64,000 nucleotides of DNA, from the NCBI RefSeq assembly GCF_029760895.1, contig NZ_CP121679.1:1612001-1676000 (forward strand), read 5' to 3'. Shown here in pieces: positions 15,701 to 23,827 of this stretch. Every line of letters begins with the position of its first letter. The stretch's first letter is position 1. A program made the translations under genes and the position numbers. The DNA comes from Ancylobacter sp. WKF20 (lineage in GTDB: Bacteria > Pseudomonadota > Alphaproteobacteria > Rhizobiales > Xanthobacteraceae). The notes below the pieces were generated by a model, which was given only the letters and a program-made list of their open reading frames with translations, did not search any database and had not been told where the DNA came from.

Positions 15701-16462
15701 GGCCTCGCGGGTGGAAAGCCCCTGTTCCCGCGAATAGACGCTCTCGAAGGCTCCCCAACGGTCCTGAGGGATGCCCTTGGTGAGCTTGTCCAGCTCCTCC
15801 CTGCTCATGCGGTAGCTGGGGTCGTCGAACTGGAGCCAGTCCTTCGTCAGGAGCCAGCCAGTGAGGCTGTCTTCCCGCGCGGCGTTGGCGATGGTGGTGC
15901 CGATGCCCGGCGCGCCAGCGGCCTCCTGAGCGGCGTCTGCGGCCATCTGCTGGGGAACGGTGATCGGGCGCGTGGGGGCGTAGTCAGAGGACCGGATGTC
16001 AGAGGCGCCGCTGGCGCTTTGGGGCGTGAAGGTGCCCCCGAGGAGGGCCGCAGCCTTGACCTCATGGTCAGCCATCTGCGTTTCCACCTTGTCCCGCACG
16101 GTGCCCGGAGCGCCGCCATTGTGGGCGTCCGTGGCGTTGTAACGGCCCGCCGCGCCGGCATTGATGGCACTGTAGATGTCGAGGCGGCCCATGCCGGGCT
16201 GGACGCCTGCGTCCTTCAGGTAGCGTTCGGCGGCCTCAACCTGGGCCGTTACGGTCATGTCCTGAGTGACGCCGTACTTCTGGCGCTGGGCCTCGCCCGA
16301 CTGGATTAGGCCGCGATGCTCGCCCCACTGCGTGCGGGGGCCTTTCTGCCACGGGTCGAAGGTGCCGCCCGTCTCGTAGGAAATGACCGTGGCGAGGTCG
16401 AGAGGGTTGATGCCAAGGCGTTGCGAGGATGCCTTGATGGCATCCGCGAGTTCGTTGCTCAT
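12776..16462 (-). CDS. Internal virion protein with transglycosylase domain (T7 gp16-like)
   Basis: 1228 aa (T7 gp16: 1318). Ejected protein that forms part of the transenvelope channel. Residues 1-130 are a lysozyme-like transglycosylase: ISSYETGGTF-type catalytic segment (here ISYETGGTF with the Glu), then YSAINAGAAGRYNATDAHNG. The remainder is long, helical and without sequence features I can name. It lies between the gp15-like and tail-fibre genes, exactly the T7 order. The long plus-strand frame 12746-13939 is its shadow. Confidence 0.93.
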   Translation of the reverse strand: MSNELADAIKASSQRLGINPLDLATVISYETGGTFDPWQKGPRTQWGEHRGLIQSGEAQRQKYGVTQDMTVTAQVEAAERYLKDAGVQPGMGRLDIYSAINAGAAGRYNATDAHNGGAPGTVRDKVETQMADHEVKAAALLGGTFTPQSASGASDIRSSDYAPTRPITVPQQMAADAAQEAAGAPGIGTTIANAAREDSLTGWLLTKDWLQFDDPSYRMSREELDKLTKGIPQDRWGAFESVYSREQGLSTREAILSQMQRERELSEAGIVGSAARVAAAFGDPIGLGVGFLTAGTGNAIMWGQKLNKLQRTLRAGAAGAAINAGLSAAEEGLKPNPEWDAVLYSAAGGAFIGSAYGYLSKAPHMAEEAAALRKVATEAVGEVEGRYVPRGADSSAGAAQNPVEQSVLRYDAADAMRLQGSDITPRAAMGDLRYDATGATKKSDNPLTRATGNVLGEDAVGHVDKEMETVWTASEEQRKIARKADVVRRREYEAAFDGWAKERDLNWWKKTRSRAAFNTEVARAVRSRDPLDTFDPHVMKAASADRQAYARYVKLANDPGLSQGLSGQFRPVGGFGVLEENLNYLPRIFDYRKVLAAHERFGVNGLGAAIAEAMMAKSPDLDGDLALKMGRGYAKKIKELAYGMNIRQGAALFGDDLEGLRVMLGDLDGVSPEDVENVMARLKRPNDTGSVSRGKHRVLLDESLVLKMPDGSQATIADLLLENDTDKLWAIYNRQMSGAVALAQARAGKVIDGERHLLIDGFTHPGEWDTHLQRVRAVAAEAGQDRAKLDEDIGRLDFLFKSVAGIPMHDANTALATTGRLLRDYGFVRVMGQVGFAQISELGNIVSAAGVKATLKGVPMVRAWLRGAETGRITHELVDEWESITGHGAERLRSAADSRITGDPEFGSFASVSPKVEALEKGLGFLKHATAEVSGLNAINTVLHRWTGSAILHKFSLMADGKSLRNAQRLRALGLTDAMAERVFDQIRKYRTLTDGEGGKLRRLNVDKWDDLQAAAHFENAVDRMARRVVQENSPGMFAQWMSHPVAQMLLQFRTFVLGAHSKQMLHNIHMWDRESLTTFLATYFTSTVGHIAQTGANAPSLTEKQLEERLSPQGIALGAFQRTGMTALIPLVVDSAARLSGNQGVFNSRSTGQTSDLWFGNPTTGLLNDIQGAVSAVVDPIAEGRSWSQAEVRSAIRPLIWQNVLPVTTLLGIMSEGLPEYAPKTRH

Positions 16463-16463
16463 T

Positions 16464-18590
16464 CTACTCCCAAGAGTCTAAGCGCTTCCCGTTGTTCTCC
16501 CAACGGATGCCCTTGTCTTTGAGGCCGCTCTTCCACTTCTCGGCAGGAGGGCGGCGGTCGTTCTGCTCGCGCAGGATGCGAGCCTTCTCCACGCCTTCGT
16601 ATTCGGCTTTGGCGCCGCGCAGGCTGAAGGACATCGCCGCTCGGGCAGCGGGGTCGTCGATCATGAGAGGCCCCTCACCGTTGCGGCGCCAGAGCTGGAA
16701 GACGCCCTGCTGTCCGTCACCGGCAGCCCGCACACTGATGTCGCTGGCCGACAAGCCGAGACTGGCACCGTACTTCTCGGCCCACTGCTCGATTTTCCAG
16801 TTGATGATGTCTTCCGCGTTCGGCGGGACGGCCGCATCGGTAAGCATCACAGGCTCACCGTTGATGACCGTGTGCGTTGCCTGAATGCGGTCCTTGGCAA
16901 GCTCAATGGCCTCATCGGGAGCCTTCCCGAGGCGGACATAGAACTGGCCCCATTTCTCCAGCTTGGCTGCTGTTTCATCCGAGACCGTCATCGCGGGCTT
17001 GCCGCTGAACCAATTCAGGGGGTTCAGCATGGAGTCGCCCCTGCGGAGCTGCCCCACCTTGTCGGTGACCGTCTGGAAGTTCTGTCGCAGGCTCATCGGG
17101 AGTTCCTGCGGGTCCGCCCGATCGGTGAACTTCATGGCCGCCTCGAAGGCGCCGGCCTCGTCGTAGTTCATCTCCTGCCGGGCCACGCGGAACGCCTCAT
17201 AGAAGAACTGGTCGCTCTCCTTGACGTGCTGCGCGAGCAGGCGCGGATTGCGGGCGTAGAGGCTCTCATAGAGCTGCGCACCCGCTCGGAGCGCGGCCGG
17301 AACCTCACCCTTCTGGAGCGCCTCGTGGCTGGCCGAAGACGGGCCGGCACCGAGGATCGACTTGAACTGAGGGTCCACCAGTCCGTTCCGCGAGAGCGCC
17401 TGAACCCGGAAGTTCATGGCTCCCTCGCCGTCACCGCTGGCGGCCATCTGTTCCGCCTTCTTGCGGATCAGCTCCACGCCCTGCTTCTGGAGGTCATCGG
17501 CGCTCACTGACTTGGTGTCGCCGCTCTCGGTGCGGACCTCCACAGGAGTCATGAAGGCGAGCGTCCCGTTCTCCGCAGCGACCTCCAAGCGCGACTGAAC
17601 GACGGCCTCATCCTTGTCGGCGTTGGCCTTGTTCTGGAGCCTGAGCTGCTCGCGCTGGTGCGCCGCCGTGGTGGCCTGCGCCTTGTTGATGATGACCTGT
17701 GCCGTGGGGCCGGCATCCTGCTTGGCCGCGATGGAACCCACGCCGCCGCGCGTGTCGTTCAGAAAGTGCTCGACATAACGGTCATTGCCGGGCGTCTCCG
17801 CGAGCCTCCGGGTGACGTTCAGGACAACCCCATCCAAGTCCTGAGGGGACAGGTTGAGGGTGTCCTTGAGGTGCGGATATTCGGCACGGAGGGCGGCCTG
17901 AAGCTCCTCCGGGGTCTTCCCTTCGGAGATGCCCGCCGCCACGCCCGCGAACCACTTGTCGCCCACCATGTTGAGCGCCGTGTCGCGCTCCTTCTTCACC
18001 CGGTATTCGGTTTGCCGGGCGCGGAGGTTCGGGCCGAACTTGTTGAGGACGGCGCCATAGGCGGCGCGCGCCTCCGGGTCCGTGATGCCCTTGAGGTCCT
18101 CCTGAGCAGCCTGCGCAATGAAGGCATCGAAGTCCCCGGTGTCGCGGTCGAACTCGCCACTTTCCCATGCGCTTTGCAGGGCGGTGACGCGGTTGATGGC
18201 GACCTGCTGAGCACCGAGACGGTCGAACTCCTTGCGCCCCGCCCCGGTGACGGTGGCCGGCGCAGTGCCCGCGAGGACGTGCTGCTTGAGCTGTGCCTCG
18301 GAGAGCTGAGCGACCTCGGCTTGGGCGCTAGCCTTCTGCTTCGTCTCCATGTTCGCGAAGGCTTGCTGAAGCGTGGGCGAGAGCCCCTGAAGGGCCTGCG
18401 CGAGGTCGAGAAGGTCGTTGCCGCGCTGGGGCTCCGGGGGCCGGACGTAGGTGTTCACGGGAGCCGCCATGGGGCGCAGGGCGCGCTCTTCGATGGGGTC
18501 GGGAGCTACCCGGCGAGGCGCGCGGGAGCGGCGCGGACCCGCCTGAAGCGAGTCCTCGTTTACCGGCACGAGGCCGGGGAGCTTTGCCAT
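16464..18590 (-). CDS. Internal virion protein (T7 gp15-like)
   Basis: 708 aa (T7 gp15: 747). Component of the ejected internal core with gp14 and gp16. The start is Pro/Arg-rich (PRRSRAPRRVAPDPIEERAL), then LLDLAQALQGLSPTLQQAFA followed by long helical stretches. Assignment rests on size, composition and position between gp14-like and gp16-like genes more than on motifs. The 1-bp gap to gp16 indicates coupling. Confidence 0.85.
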   Translation of the reverse strand: MAKLPGLVPVNEDSLQAGPRRSRAPRRVAPDPIEERALRPMAAPVNTYVRPPEPQRGNDLLDLAQALQGLSPTLQQAFANMETKQKASAQAEVAQLSEAQLKQHVLAGTAPATVTGAGRKEFDRLGAQQVAINRVTALQSAWESGEFDRDTGDFDAFIAQAAQEDLKGITDPEARAAYGAVLNKFGPNLRARQTEYRVKKERDTALNMVGDKWFAGVAAGISEGKTPEELQAALRAEYPHLKDTLNLSPQDLDGVVLNVTRRLAETPGNDRYVEHFLNDTRGGVGSIAAKQDAGPTAQVIINKAQATTAAHQREQLRLQNKANADKDEAVVQSRLEVAAENGTLAFMTPVEVRTESGDTKSVSADDLQKQGVELIRKKAEQMAASGDGEGAMNFRVQALSRNGLVDPQFKSILGAGPSSASHEALQKGEVPAALRAGAQLYESLYARNPRLLAQHVKESDQFFYEAFRVARQEMNYDEAGAFEAAMKFTDRADPQELPMSLRQNFQTVTDKVGQLRRGDSMLNPLNWFSGKPAMTVSDETAAKLEKWGQFYVRLGKAPDEAIELAKDRIQATHTVINGEPVMLTDAAVPPNAEDIINWKIEQWAEKYGASLGLSASDISVRAAGDGQQGVFQLWRRNGEGPLMIDDPAARAAMSFSLRGAKAEYEGVEKARILREQNDRRPPAEKWKSGLKDKGIRWENNGKRLDSWE

Positions 18591-18602
18591 GATGATCCTG
18601 TC

Positions 18603-19118
18603 TTAGCTGTAGGCGGTGTTGTAGGCGCCGAGGCCCGCCTGTCCGATGCCAACGGCAAGGCCGAGCCCGGAGGGCTTCCGCCCACGGGGGACTGAATTGA
18701 TGCGATTGTCGCGGGTGGTCTCGGCCGCGCGGCGCTCCTGATCGAGCTGAGCCACGGTCATGTCGAGGTTGCTTTGGATGTTGGAGCGGTCGCGGCTCGC
18801 GGCGTTGTCGAGTTCGCCAAGGAGCATGTCCACGGACAGGCCGCTCACACCCGCCTCTCCAGCGGTCGCTTCGGCTGTTGCCTTCTGCGCCGTCACGGTG
18901 CGGATGTTCTTCTGCATTTCCTCAGCCGCAGCGGTGCGCTCCTGCTGCGTTCGGAGGTTGATCTGGTTCACCTCGTCGTTCATCGCCTTGATGGAGTTGA
19001 GGCGGTTCTGCTCATACATCGCCTCCTGCTGATTGTAGGCTTCCATCTGGCCTTGGTACTGAACGACCGATGAAGCAGCACTGATGGCGAGCCCTACGAG
19101 GGCTACTGCGGTACACAT
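18603..19118 (-). CDS. Internal virion protein (T7 gp14-like)
   Basis: 171 aa (T7 gp14: 196). It opens with a hydrophobic helix (AVALVGLAISAASSVVQYQG), typical of gp14, which inserts in the outer membrane during ejection, then a long charged coiled coil (YNQQEAMYEQNRLNSIKAMN; QINLRTQQERTAAAEEMQKN) and a Gly-rich end LGLAVGIGQAGLGAYNTAYS. It overlaps the gp13-like gene by 16 bp. Confidence 0.88.
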   Translation of the reverse strand: MCTAVALVGLAISAASSVVQYQGQMEAYNQQEAMYEQNRLNSIKAMNDEVNQINLRTQQERTAAAEEMQKNIRTVTAQKATAEATAGEAGVSGLSVDMLLGELDNAASRDRSNIQSNLDMTVAQLDQERRAAETTRDNRINSVPRGRKPSGLGLAVGIGQAGLGAYNTAYS

Positions 19119-19576
19119 TCGGTGCGCTTAAATCTCACGACTTCAAGGAAGGTCACGCCCCCGGCGCCGGCATTCGGCAGCTCTCGAAGGACACGAAACC
19201 CGCACCACTTCAACCAACGCACGTGCGTCGCATTGCGCGCGTCTGCGTAGTTGTAAAGGAGCGGATATTGACGGTGGAGGATGTCGAGGACGGGCTGGCA
19301 CCGCCGCAAGAACTCGCGCTGCTTGCGCACGATACGGTCGGTGCCAAGCAACCACACAAGCGCCGCTCCGGATGTCTCGGTCGGGAACGTGCCGAACATC
19401 AGCACGGTGCCTTCCTCATCCCTTGCGGCGTAGGCTTCCCCCCCTAAAGAGTGCGTCAGGACCTCCAGAGGGGTAAGCCCGGTGGCGGCGGCCACCTCTT
19501 CCCGATCCGCCACCCGCAGGTTGTCGGCCAGCTCGCGGCAGTCGTCGATGGTGGCTTTGACTATCTGCGCCCTCAT
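19103..19576 (-). CDS. Internal virion assembly protein with acetyltransferase-like fold (T7 gp13-like)
   Basis: 157 aa from ATG 19576 (4-bp ATGA overlap with the tail tubular B gene). Similar length and layout to T7 gp13: N-terminal IVKATIDDCRELADNLRVAD, central EAYAARDEEGTVLMFGTFPT, and YNYADARNATHVRWLKWCGF near the end, matching the YVWVGNTSHIRFLKTIG segment of T7. The fold looks GNAT-like; catalysis is doubtful. Needed for correct core assembly in T7. Confidence 0.85.
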   Translation of the reverse strand: MRAQIVKATIDDCRELADNLRVADREEVAAATGLTPLEVLTHSLGGEAYAARDEEGTVLMFGTFPTETSGAALVWLLGTDRIVRKQREFLRRCQPVLDILHRQYPLLYNYADARNATHVRWLKWCGFRVLRELPNAGAGGVTFLEVVRFKRTECVPQ

Positions 19577-21951
19577 TGCGTGTTGCGCCCTCGGCGGGCG
19601 AAGAGCCCATTCCACTCGGCGCTCAGGATGTGGCACGGGAGGAACGTGTCGTTCTCAACCACGATGTCCACGTCCGTGTTGCGCGCGGCGACTGGCACCC
19701 GGAACGTGCCGTCCGCGAGCGCCGGCTCTCCGATGATGCTCTCGCCCAAAACACGCCCGGTTGCGACATAGGTGTAGGTGTCGCGGTTGCCGGACGGGCG
19801 CACGATGACGCGGTAATAACCGGTGCGCTCATGGGTGAAGCTGATGCTGCGGAGCTGAAGGCGCCCCGACTGGATTGCCATGACGCCACCCCCGGCTGCC
19901 TGTTGCCGGACGAGGATGGGGGAGAGCTGGTAGCGCATGGTGTAGGCCGAGCCGATCCACGCGCCCACCGCCGTCATGTCACCCGGAACGGAGAATGACC
20001 GCCCGCCCAAGAAGGTCACGGGAAGGACAACGCCCGCTCGCGCACGGCCATCATTGGCGGCCTCCACAACGAACCTCGTAGCGGCGCTCGGAGCATAGGG
20101 AAGGGTCACGACAGTGCGCCGCAAGGTGGGGTCATAGACCTTCGTGATGCTGGCCGCGCTGGAGTGAATGCGGCTATCGAGGTGGTAGACGAAGGGCGCC
20201 TCACCGTCCTCGCGCACGGGCTCGACGCTCATGCGTTCGAGGCGCGTCGTGCCGTCCTGCCCCACGGCAACGAGGTAGGCGTAGTTCTCAATGAACTCCA
20301 CCGCCCTGATCTCCGCTAGGTCGGGGAAGGTCCACTTGTGCCAAGCGGACTGGAGCTTCTCGTTTCCCGACCAGAGCCACTGGTAGACATAGATGGACTG
20401 CGGCTCAGTCGAGGACAGGGCGAGAAGGATGCTCTCGGCTGTGCTTGCTGCCAGCTTGAAGACGCCGCTGGGGACGTATTTGGGGACGTGCCCGGAGATG
20501 TCAGCCGCGTCGTAAACGGCGTTGTCGCCGTCCATGAAATACTCGCGGAACGACGTGTGGGGGCCGCGCGGGGTCGCGAAGATGACGCTCTTTCCGACCG
20601 GCACCGGCCGCGCAGACGGTGAACACTCGAACTCGGTCGCGACATGGGCCGCCACGGACTTCGGCGTCAGCACGTCCGGCCCACTCAATACGAACTGCGT
20701 CTGGTCCGAGAAGAGCAGAAGCTCCTTGTCGAAGGGAACCGCGTGGCGAAGGATGGACACCTTCGTATGCGAGACGCCGATGTCGATGGGGTCGGTGTCG
20801 AGGAGCTGGGTGGCCGTCTGCCGGAAGAAGTTGAAGAAGTCCCCCGACCGGCTCATCACCACGTTCTCATCGGTGATGAAGCCCAAGCGGTTCCGATGGA
20901 AGAACAGGTCCGTGATGGTGCGGCCCACGAATGAAGGCCACGGCGAGGTGTTCTCGTCGCCGCAGCCGTTCGGGCTCCAGTCGGTCGGCTTGAAGGTGAA
21001 GCTGCCGTTGGCCTCGCGCACCAGCACGTGGGGCATGGTGTTGCGGTCGAGCGATGTCTGGAGGCCCGGCTTGACGGTCTCCACCCAACTTCCCGTCCGC
21101 GTTGCGCCGTCCTCGGTGAACTTGACGTAATAGGCGTCGAACTTGCTCGTCTGGTCGCCCGTGACCTGCAAGACGAAGCCGTCAACCGCACGCTCAGGCA
21201 GGTCCGAGAACCGTTGCACGGTCCCCTTGAACGCCTTCATGCCGTTGCCGCCTATGCCATCCGCAACGTCCACCGAGAAGTCGGCGGTGTCATTCCTACG
21301 GAGAACGTGGACCAGAGAGCCGCGCTGACCGGCCCAAAAGTCCGGCCGATTGGTGTTGATCTGTGCGGCCAAGGTGCTCGCAATGTGCGTGGTCTGCACA
21401 TAGGGGGCGTCGTTCGTCGTGCCGCCGTTCGGAACCTGATTAGCGGCGGCTTGACTGCCGTTCAGGATAACCGTGTAGCCCATGCCATAGGCGCCCTGCT
21501 TGACCCAAACGAGAGCCTCAGGGTTTCGCGTCGGCGCGCGCGTAGCTGCCGCCGCCACTGTCCGCGAGCGGTTCACGATGAACGTGTAGTCCGCCACCGT
21601 GACCATGGAGAGGTTCTGCGAGGCGGAAGGCGAAGACAGGTAGCCCCAACCATTGGGGGCATTCACGACCTTCTCTCGCCCCTCCATGTCGAAGATGCGA
21701 ATGCCGCCGCTGTCAGCCAGGACGATGTATCGTTCGGCCGTGTCGCGGTTGATCGTGTGGATGAAGGTGTCGCCCACGGCGGCCTGAGACAGCACCGCCA
21801 CAAGCTCCGCTGGCGGGCGCTTGCGAAGTCCCTCCACGACGGAGGAGAGCGCGTTCTCTTGGGCCTGCGCCTGCGAAGCGAGGCGAACGGCCACCGCCTG
21901 CTGGGAGACGCCGTTGATGAGGTTCGGGATTGACCCGGTGATGACGGGCAT
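19573..21951 (-). CDS. Tail tubular protein B (T7 gp12-like nozzle)
   Basis: 792 aa, nearly the 794 of T7 gp12. It starts with the typical PVITGSIPNLINGVSQQAVA and contains FVGRTITDLFFHRNRLGFIT and SGDFFNFFRQTATQLLDTDP, both hallmarks of the family. It forms the tail nozzle below gp11. Its ATG overlaps the stop of the gp11 gene (TAATG). Because gp11 is interrupted by an insertion sequence, polar effects on this and later genes are possible, softened by IS-internal transcription in the same direction. Confidence 0.95.
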   Translation of the reverse strand: MPVITGSIPNLINGVSQQAVAVRLASQAQAQENALSSVVEGLRKRPPAELVAVLSQAAVGDTFIHTINRDTAERYIVLADSGGIRIFDMEGREKVVNAPNGWGYLSSPSASQNLSMVTVADYTFIVNRSRTVAAAATRAPTRNPEALVWVKQGAYGMGYTVILNGSQAAANQVPNGGTTNDAPYVQTTHIASTLAAQINTNRPDFWAGQRGSLVHVLRRNDTADFSVDVADGIGGNGMKAFKGTVQRFSDLPERAVDGFVLQVTGDQTSKFDAYYVKFTEDGATRTGSWVETVKPGLQTSLDRNTMPHVLVREANGSFTFKPTDWSPNGCGDENTSPWPSFVGRTITDLFFHRNRLGFITDENVVMSRSGDFFNFFRQTATQLLDTDPIDIGVSHTKVSILRHAVPFDKELLLFSDQTQFVLSGPDVLTPKSVAAHVATEFECSPSARPVPVGKSVIFATPRGPHTSFREYFMDGDNAVYDAADISGHVPKYVPSGVFKLAASTAESILLALSSTEPQSIYVYQWLWSGNEKLQSAWHKWTFPDLAEIRAVEFIENYAYLVAVGQDGTTRLERMSVEPVREDGEAPFVYHLDSRIHSSAASITKVYDPTLRRTVVTLPYAPSAATRFVVEAANDGRARAGVVLPVTFLGGRSFSVPGDMTAVGAWIGSAYTMRYQLSPILVRQQAAGGGVMAIQSGRLQLRSISFTHERTGYYRVIVRPSGNRDTYTYVATGRVLGESIIGEPALADGTFRVPVAARNTDVDIVVENDTFLPCHILSAEWNGLFARRGRNTQ

Positions 21952-22518
21952 TAGCGGTCGAGAACCCGAGCCACCGCGGAGTTTGTCAGGATGTTGAGGT
22001 TGAGGCTCTCGCTCTCGGCCTCAAGAAGGTCAGCGCGGGCCTTCAGCTCGTCGCGCACCGTGAACTGGTAGAGTTCGCCATCGCCCAAGACTCGCTGCTG
22101 AAAGATGCGCGCGGCCCGGATGACACACAGCTCACGCGCCGCCTGCGGTAGATCCTCGAACTCAAGGAGGAGCACGAGGTCGGCCTTGACCGCCGAGGCA
22201 AAGGTGAAGGAGTGCGCGCGGCGGTCGTAGAGCCGATTGCCCCGCTGCACGATGTCCCGGCCGGGCTCCTTCACCGAGCACCGCATGGTGTTCGCCGGAA
22301 GCAGGACGTTCCCGTCTTCCATGCGGGGCTGGAGAGGGTAATCCGTCTCCGTATTCCAGTGCCAGCCCTCAGTCTGGATGGCTCGGTTCACCTCAGCGAG
22401 CGTTCGCCGCGCCGTCGAAGCGTCCACATGGGCGCTGTTCTGGAGGCTATTTACGGGGGACTCACCGATGGTGTTGAGCAGGATGTTGACCGCTTCGAGT
22501 TCGGTCGTAGGGGTGGTC

Positions 22519-22545
22519 TGAACCGCCCCGCGTTTTCTAGACGCC
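22519..22545. repeat. IS terminal inverted repeat (orfB end)
   Basis: Begins TGAACCGCCCC and ends GACGCC. It matches the reverse complement of 23718-23744 at both its outer 11 and inner 6 bases. Confidence 0.88.
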
Positions 22546-23412
22546 CTCGGCTTTGGCTTTGTACTGCCGTTCGAACTCGATGGGCGACAGCATCCCATTC
22601 CGTGCGTGCTTGCGGGTGGGGTTGTAGAACATCTCGATGTAATCGAACACGTCCCCGCGTGCCTCGTCGCGCGTGCGGTAGACCTTGCGGCGGATACGCT
22701 CGCGCTTGAGCAGGTTGAAAAAGCTCTCGGCGACGGCGTTGTCATGGCAGTTGCCGCGACGGCTCATCGACGGCTGCAGATCGTGGTGTTTCAGGAACGA
22801 AGCCCACTCCATGCTGGTGAACTGGCTTCCCTGGTCCGAATGCACCAACACACGCTCCTTCGGCTTACGTCGCCAGACGGCAGCCAGCAGCGCCTGAAGC
22901 ACGACGTTGGTCGTCTGCCGGGCCTGCATGGACCAGCCGACGACGCGGCGGGAGAAAAGATCGATCACGACCGCCAGATAGGCGAAGCCCTCATGGGTGC
23001 GGATATAGGTGATGTCGGTCACCCAGGCCTTGTCAGGCGCCTCCACGTCGAACCGGCGATCGAGCGTGTTGTCGACGGCCAGGGACGGCTTGCCGGCATA
23101 GTGGCCGGGGCGGCGCTTGTAGCCGATCTGCGCCCGGATGCCGGCAAGTCGCGTCAGCCGCGCAACCCGGTTTGGGCAGCAGCTCTCGCCCATGTCCGCC
23201 AGATCGTCGTGAAGCTTACGATAGCCATAGACCTTGCCGCTCTCGCTCCATGCCGCGCGGATCAGCTCGATCTGTCGTTGGTCCTCCCGAGCGCGCCTGC
23301 TCAGCGGATCCTTCAGCCAGGCGTAAAAGCCGCTGGGCTGGACACGCAGGCACCGACACATGGCGCGGATCGAAAACTGCAGGCGATGCGCGGCGATGAA
23401 CGCGTACTTCAC
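22537..23412 (-). CDS. IS3-family transposase OrfB (DDE integrase core)
   Basis: 291 aa. Residues 1-60 form the HTH_21-type region (SGFYAWLKDPLSRRAREDQR); the catalytic core follows with Asp in WVTDITYIRT, Asp in VHSDQGSQFTS and Glu in NAVAESFFNLLKRE, the D-D-35-E set. The end YNPTRKHARNGMLSPIEFER is standard for IS3. It overlaps orfA by 4 bp and is normally made as an OrfAB frameshift fusion. Confidence 0.95.
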   Translation of the reverse strand: MKYAFIAAHRLQFSIRAMCRCLRVQPSGFYAWLKDPLSRRAREDQRQIELIRAAWSESGKVYGYRKLHDDLADMGESCCPNRVARLTRLAGIRAQIGYKRRPGHYAGKPSLAVDNTLDRRFDVEAPDKAWVTDITYIRTHEGFAYLAVVIDLFSRRVVGWSMQARQTTNVVLQALLAAVWRRKPKERVLVHSDQGSQFTSMEWASFLKHHDLQPSMSRRGNCHDNAVAESFFNLLKRERIRRKVYRTRDEARGDVFDYIEMFYNPTRKHARNGMLSPIEFERQYKAKAEGV

Positions 23413-23684
23413 TTTGCATCCTTGGCGAAGTACGCGGCCGCTTTTTTTAGGATGTCGCGCTCCTCCGTCACGCGCTGCAACTCGCGCTTCAGCCGGCGGA
23501 CCTCGGCAGCCTGATCGTCATCGCGGGCCACGGCGGCAGGCTTGCCGTACCGTTTCCTCCACTCGTAGAGCGAGTACTTGCTGATCCCTAGCCGCGCCGC
23601 CACCTCCGCAACCGGATAGCCCCGCTCGGTGATCTGAAGGACCGCGTCGCGTTTGAAGTCCTCGGTGAAGTTCGCTTTGCCCAT
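23409..23684 (-). CDS. IS3-family transposase OrfA (HTH protein)
   Basis: 91 aa. A helix-turn-helix (EVAARLGISKYSLYEWRKRY) is followed by a leucine-zipper-like helix (EVRRLKRELQRVTEERDILK). The A7G stretch within the KKAAAYF codons is the probable -1 slippage site. It binds the terminal repeats. Confidence 0.94.
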   Translation of the reverse strand: MGKANFTEDFKRDAVLQITERGYPVAEVAARLGISKYSLYEWRKRYGKPAAVARDDDQAAEVRRLKRELQRVTEERDILKKAAAYFAKDAK

Positions 23685-23717
23685 CGGGGCCTCCTTGCCT
23701 CAAAATTTAGGGAAGAA

Positions 23718-23744
23718 GGCGTCCAGGAATCTAGGGGCGGTTCA
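23718..23744. repeat. IS terminal inverted repeat (orfA end)
   Basis: Partner of 22519-22545; reads GGCGTCC at the inner end and GGGGCGGTTCA at the outer end. Confidence 0.88.
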
Positions 23745-23765
23745 GTCTGCATGACCCTCCGTTGA

Positions 23766-23804
23766 ACGAAAAAAAGGGCCTCTCCGGTGAAGAAGAGGCC
23801 CTTG
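23766..23804 (-). terminator. Late terminator after the capsid gene (T7 Tphi-like)
   Basis: Minus strand AAGGGCCTCT...AGAGGCCCTT with a 10-nt loop, followed by a run of seven T (the last two stem bases included). It lies between capsid and gp11, the position of the Tphi terminator in T7. Confidence 0.88.
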
Positions 23805-23827
23805 GTTAGGTGGTGCTAGTCAGTCGA

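Larger units (their letters stand above)
22519..23744 (-). mobile_element. IS3-family insertion sequence, 1226 bp
   Basis: Ends are 27-bp imperfect inverted repeats beginning TGAACCGCCCC at 22519-22545 and 23718-23744. The flanks carry a 3-bp duplication GTC (22516-22518 and 23745-23747), typical of IS3. It contains overlapping orfA and orfB. A run of seven A then G in orfA (23448-23442 on the minus strand) is the expected -1 frameshift signal for the OrfAB transposase. Both reading frames are intact, so it may still move. Confidence 0.95.
21951..23752 (-). pseudogene. Tail tubular protein A (T7 gp11-like), interrupted by IS3-family element
   Basis: The original start survives at 23752: GGAGG, then ATGCA, then the insertion. 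The body resumes at 22518 as ACC ACC CCT ACG ACC GAA and runs to TAA at 21951. Removing the IS and one GTC target copy restores an exact 573-nt frame of 190 codons (T7 gp11: 196), containing ELEAVNILLNTIGESPVNSL and RRTLAEVNRAIQTEGWHWNT. The frame is also open from the body into the IS end, but no start with a ribosome site exists there. gp11 is an essential gatekeeper in T7, so virions should not form. Confidence 0.93.

Noticed and set aside
21951..22745. 264-aa fusion frame joining IS sequence to the gp11 body
   Set aside because: The first 74 residues are antisense-phase IS sequence with no ribosome site. Only the part from 22518 is real gp11.
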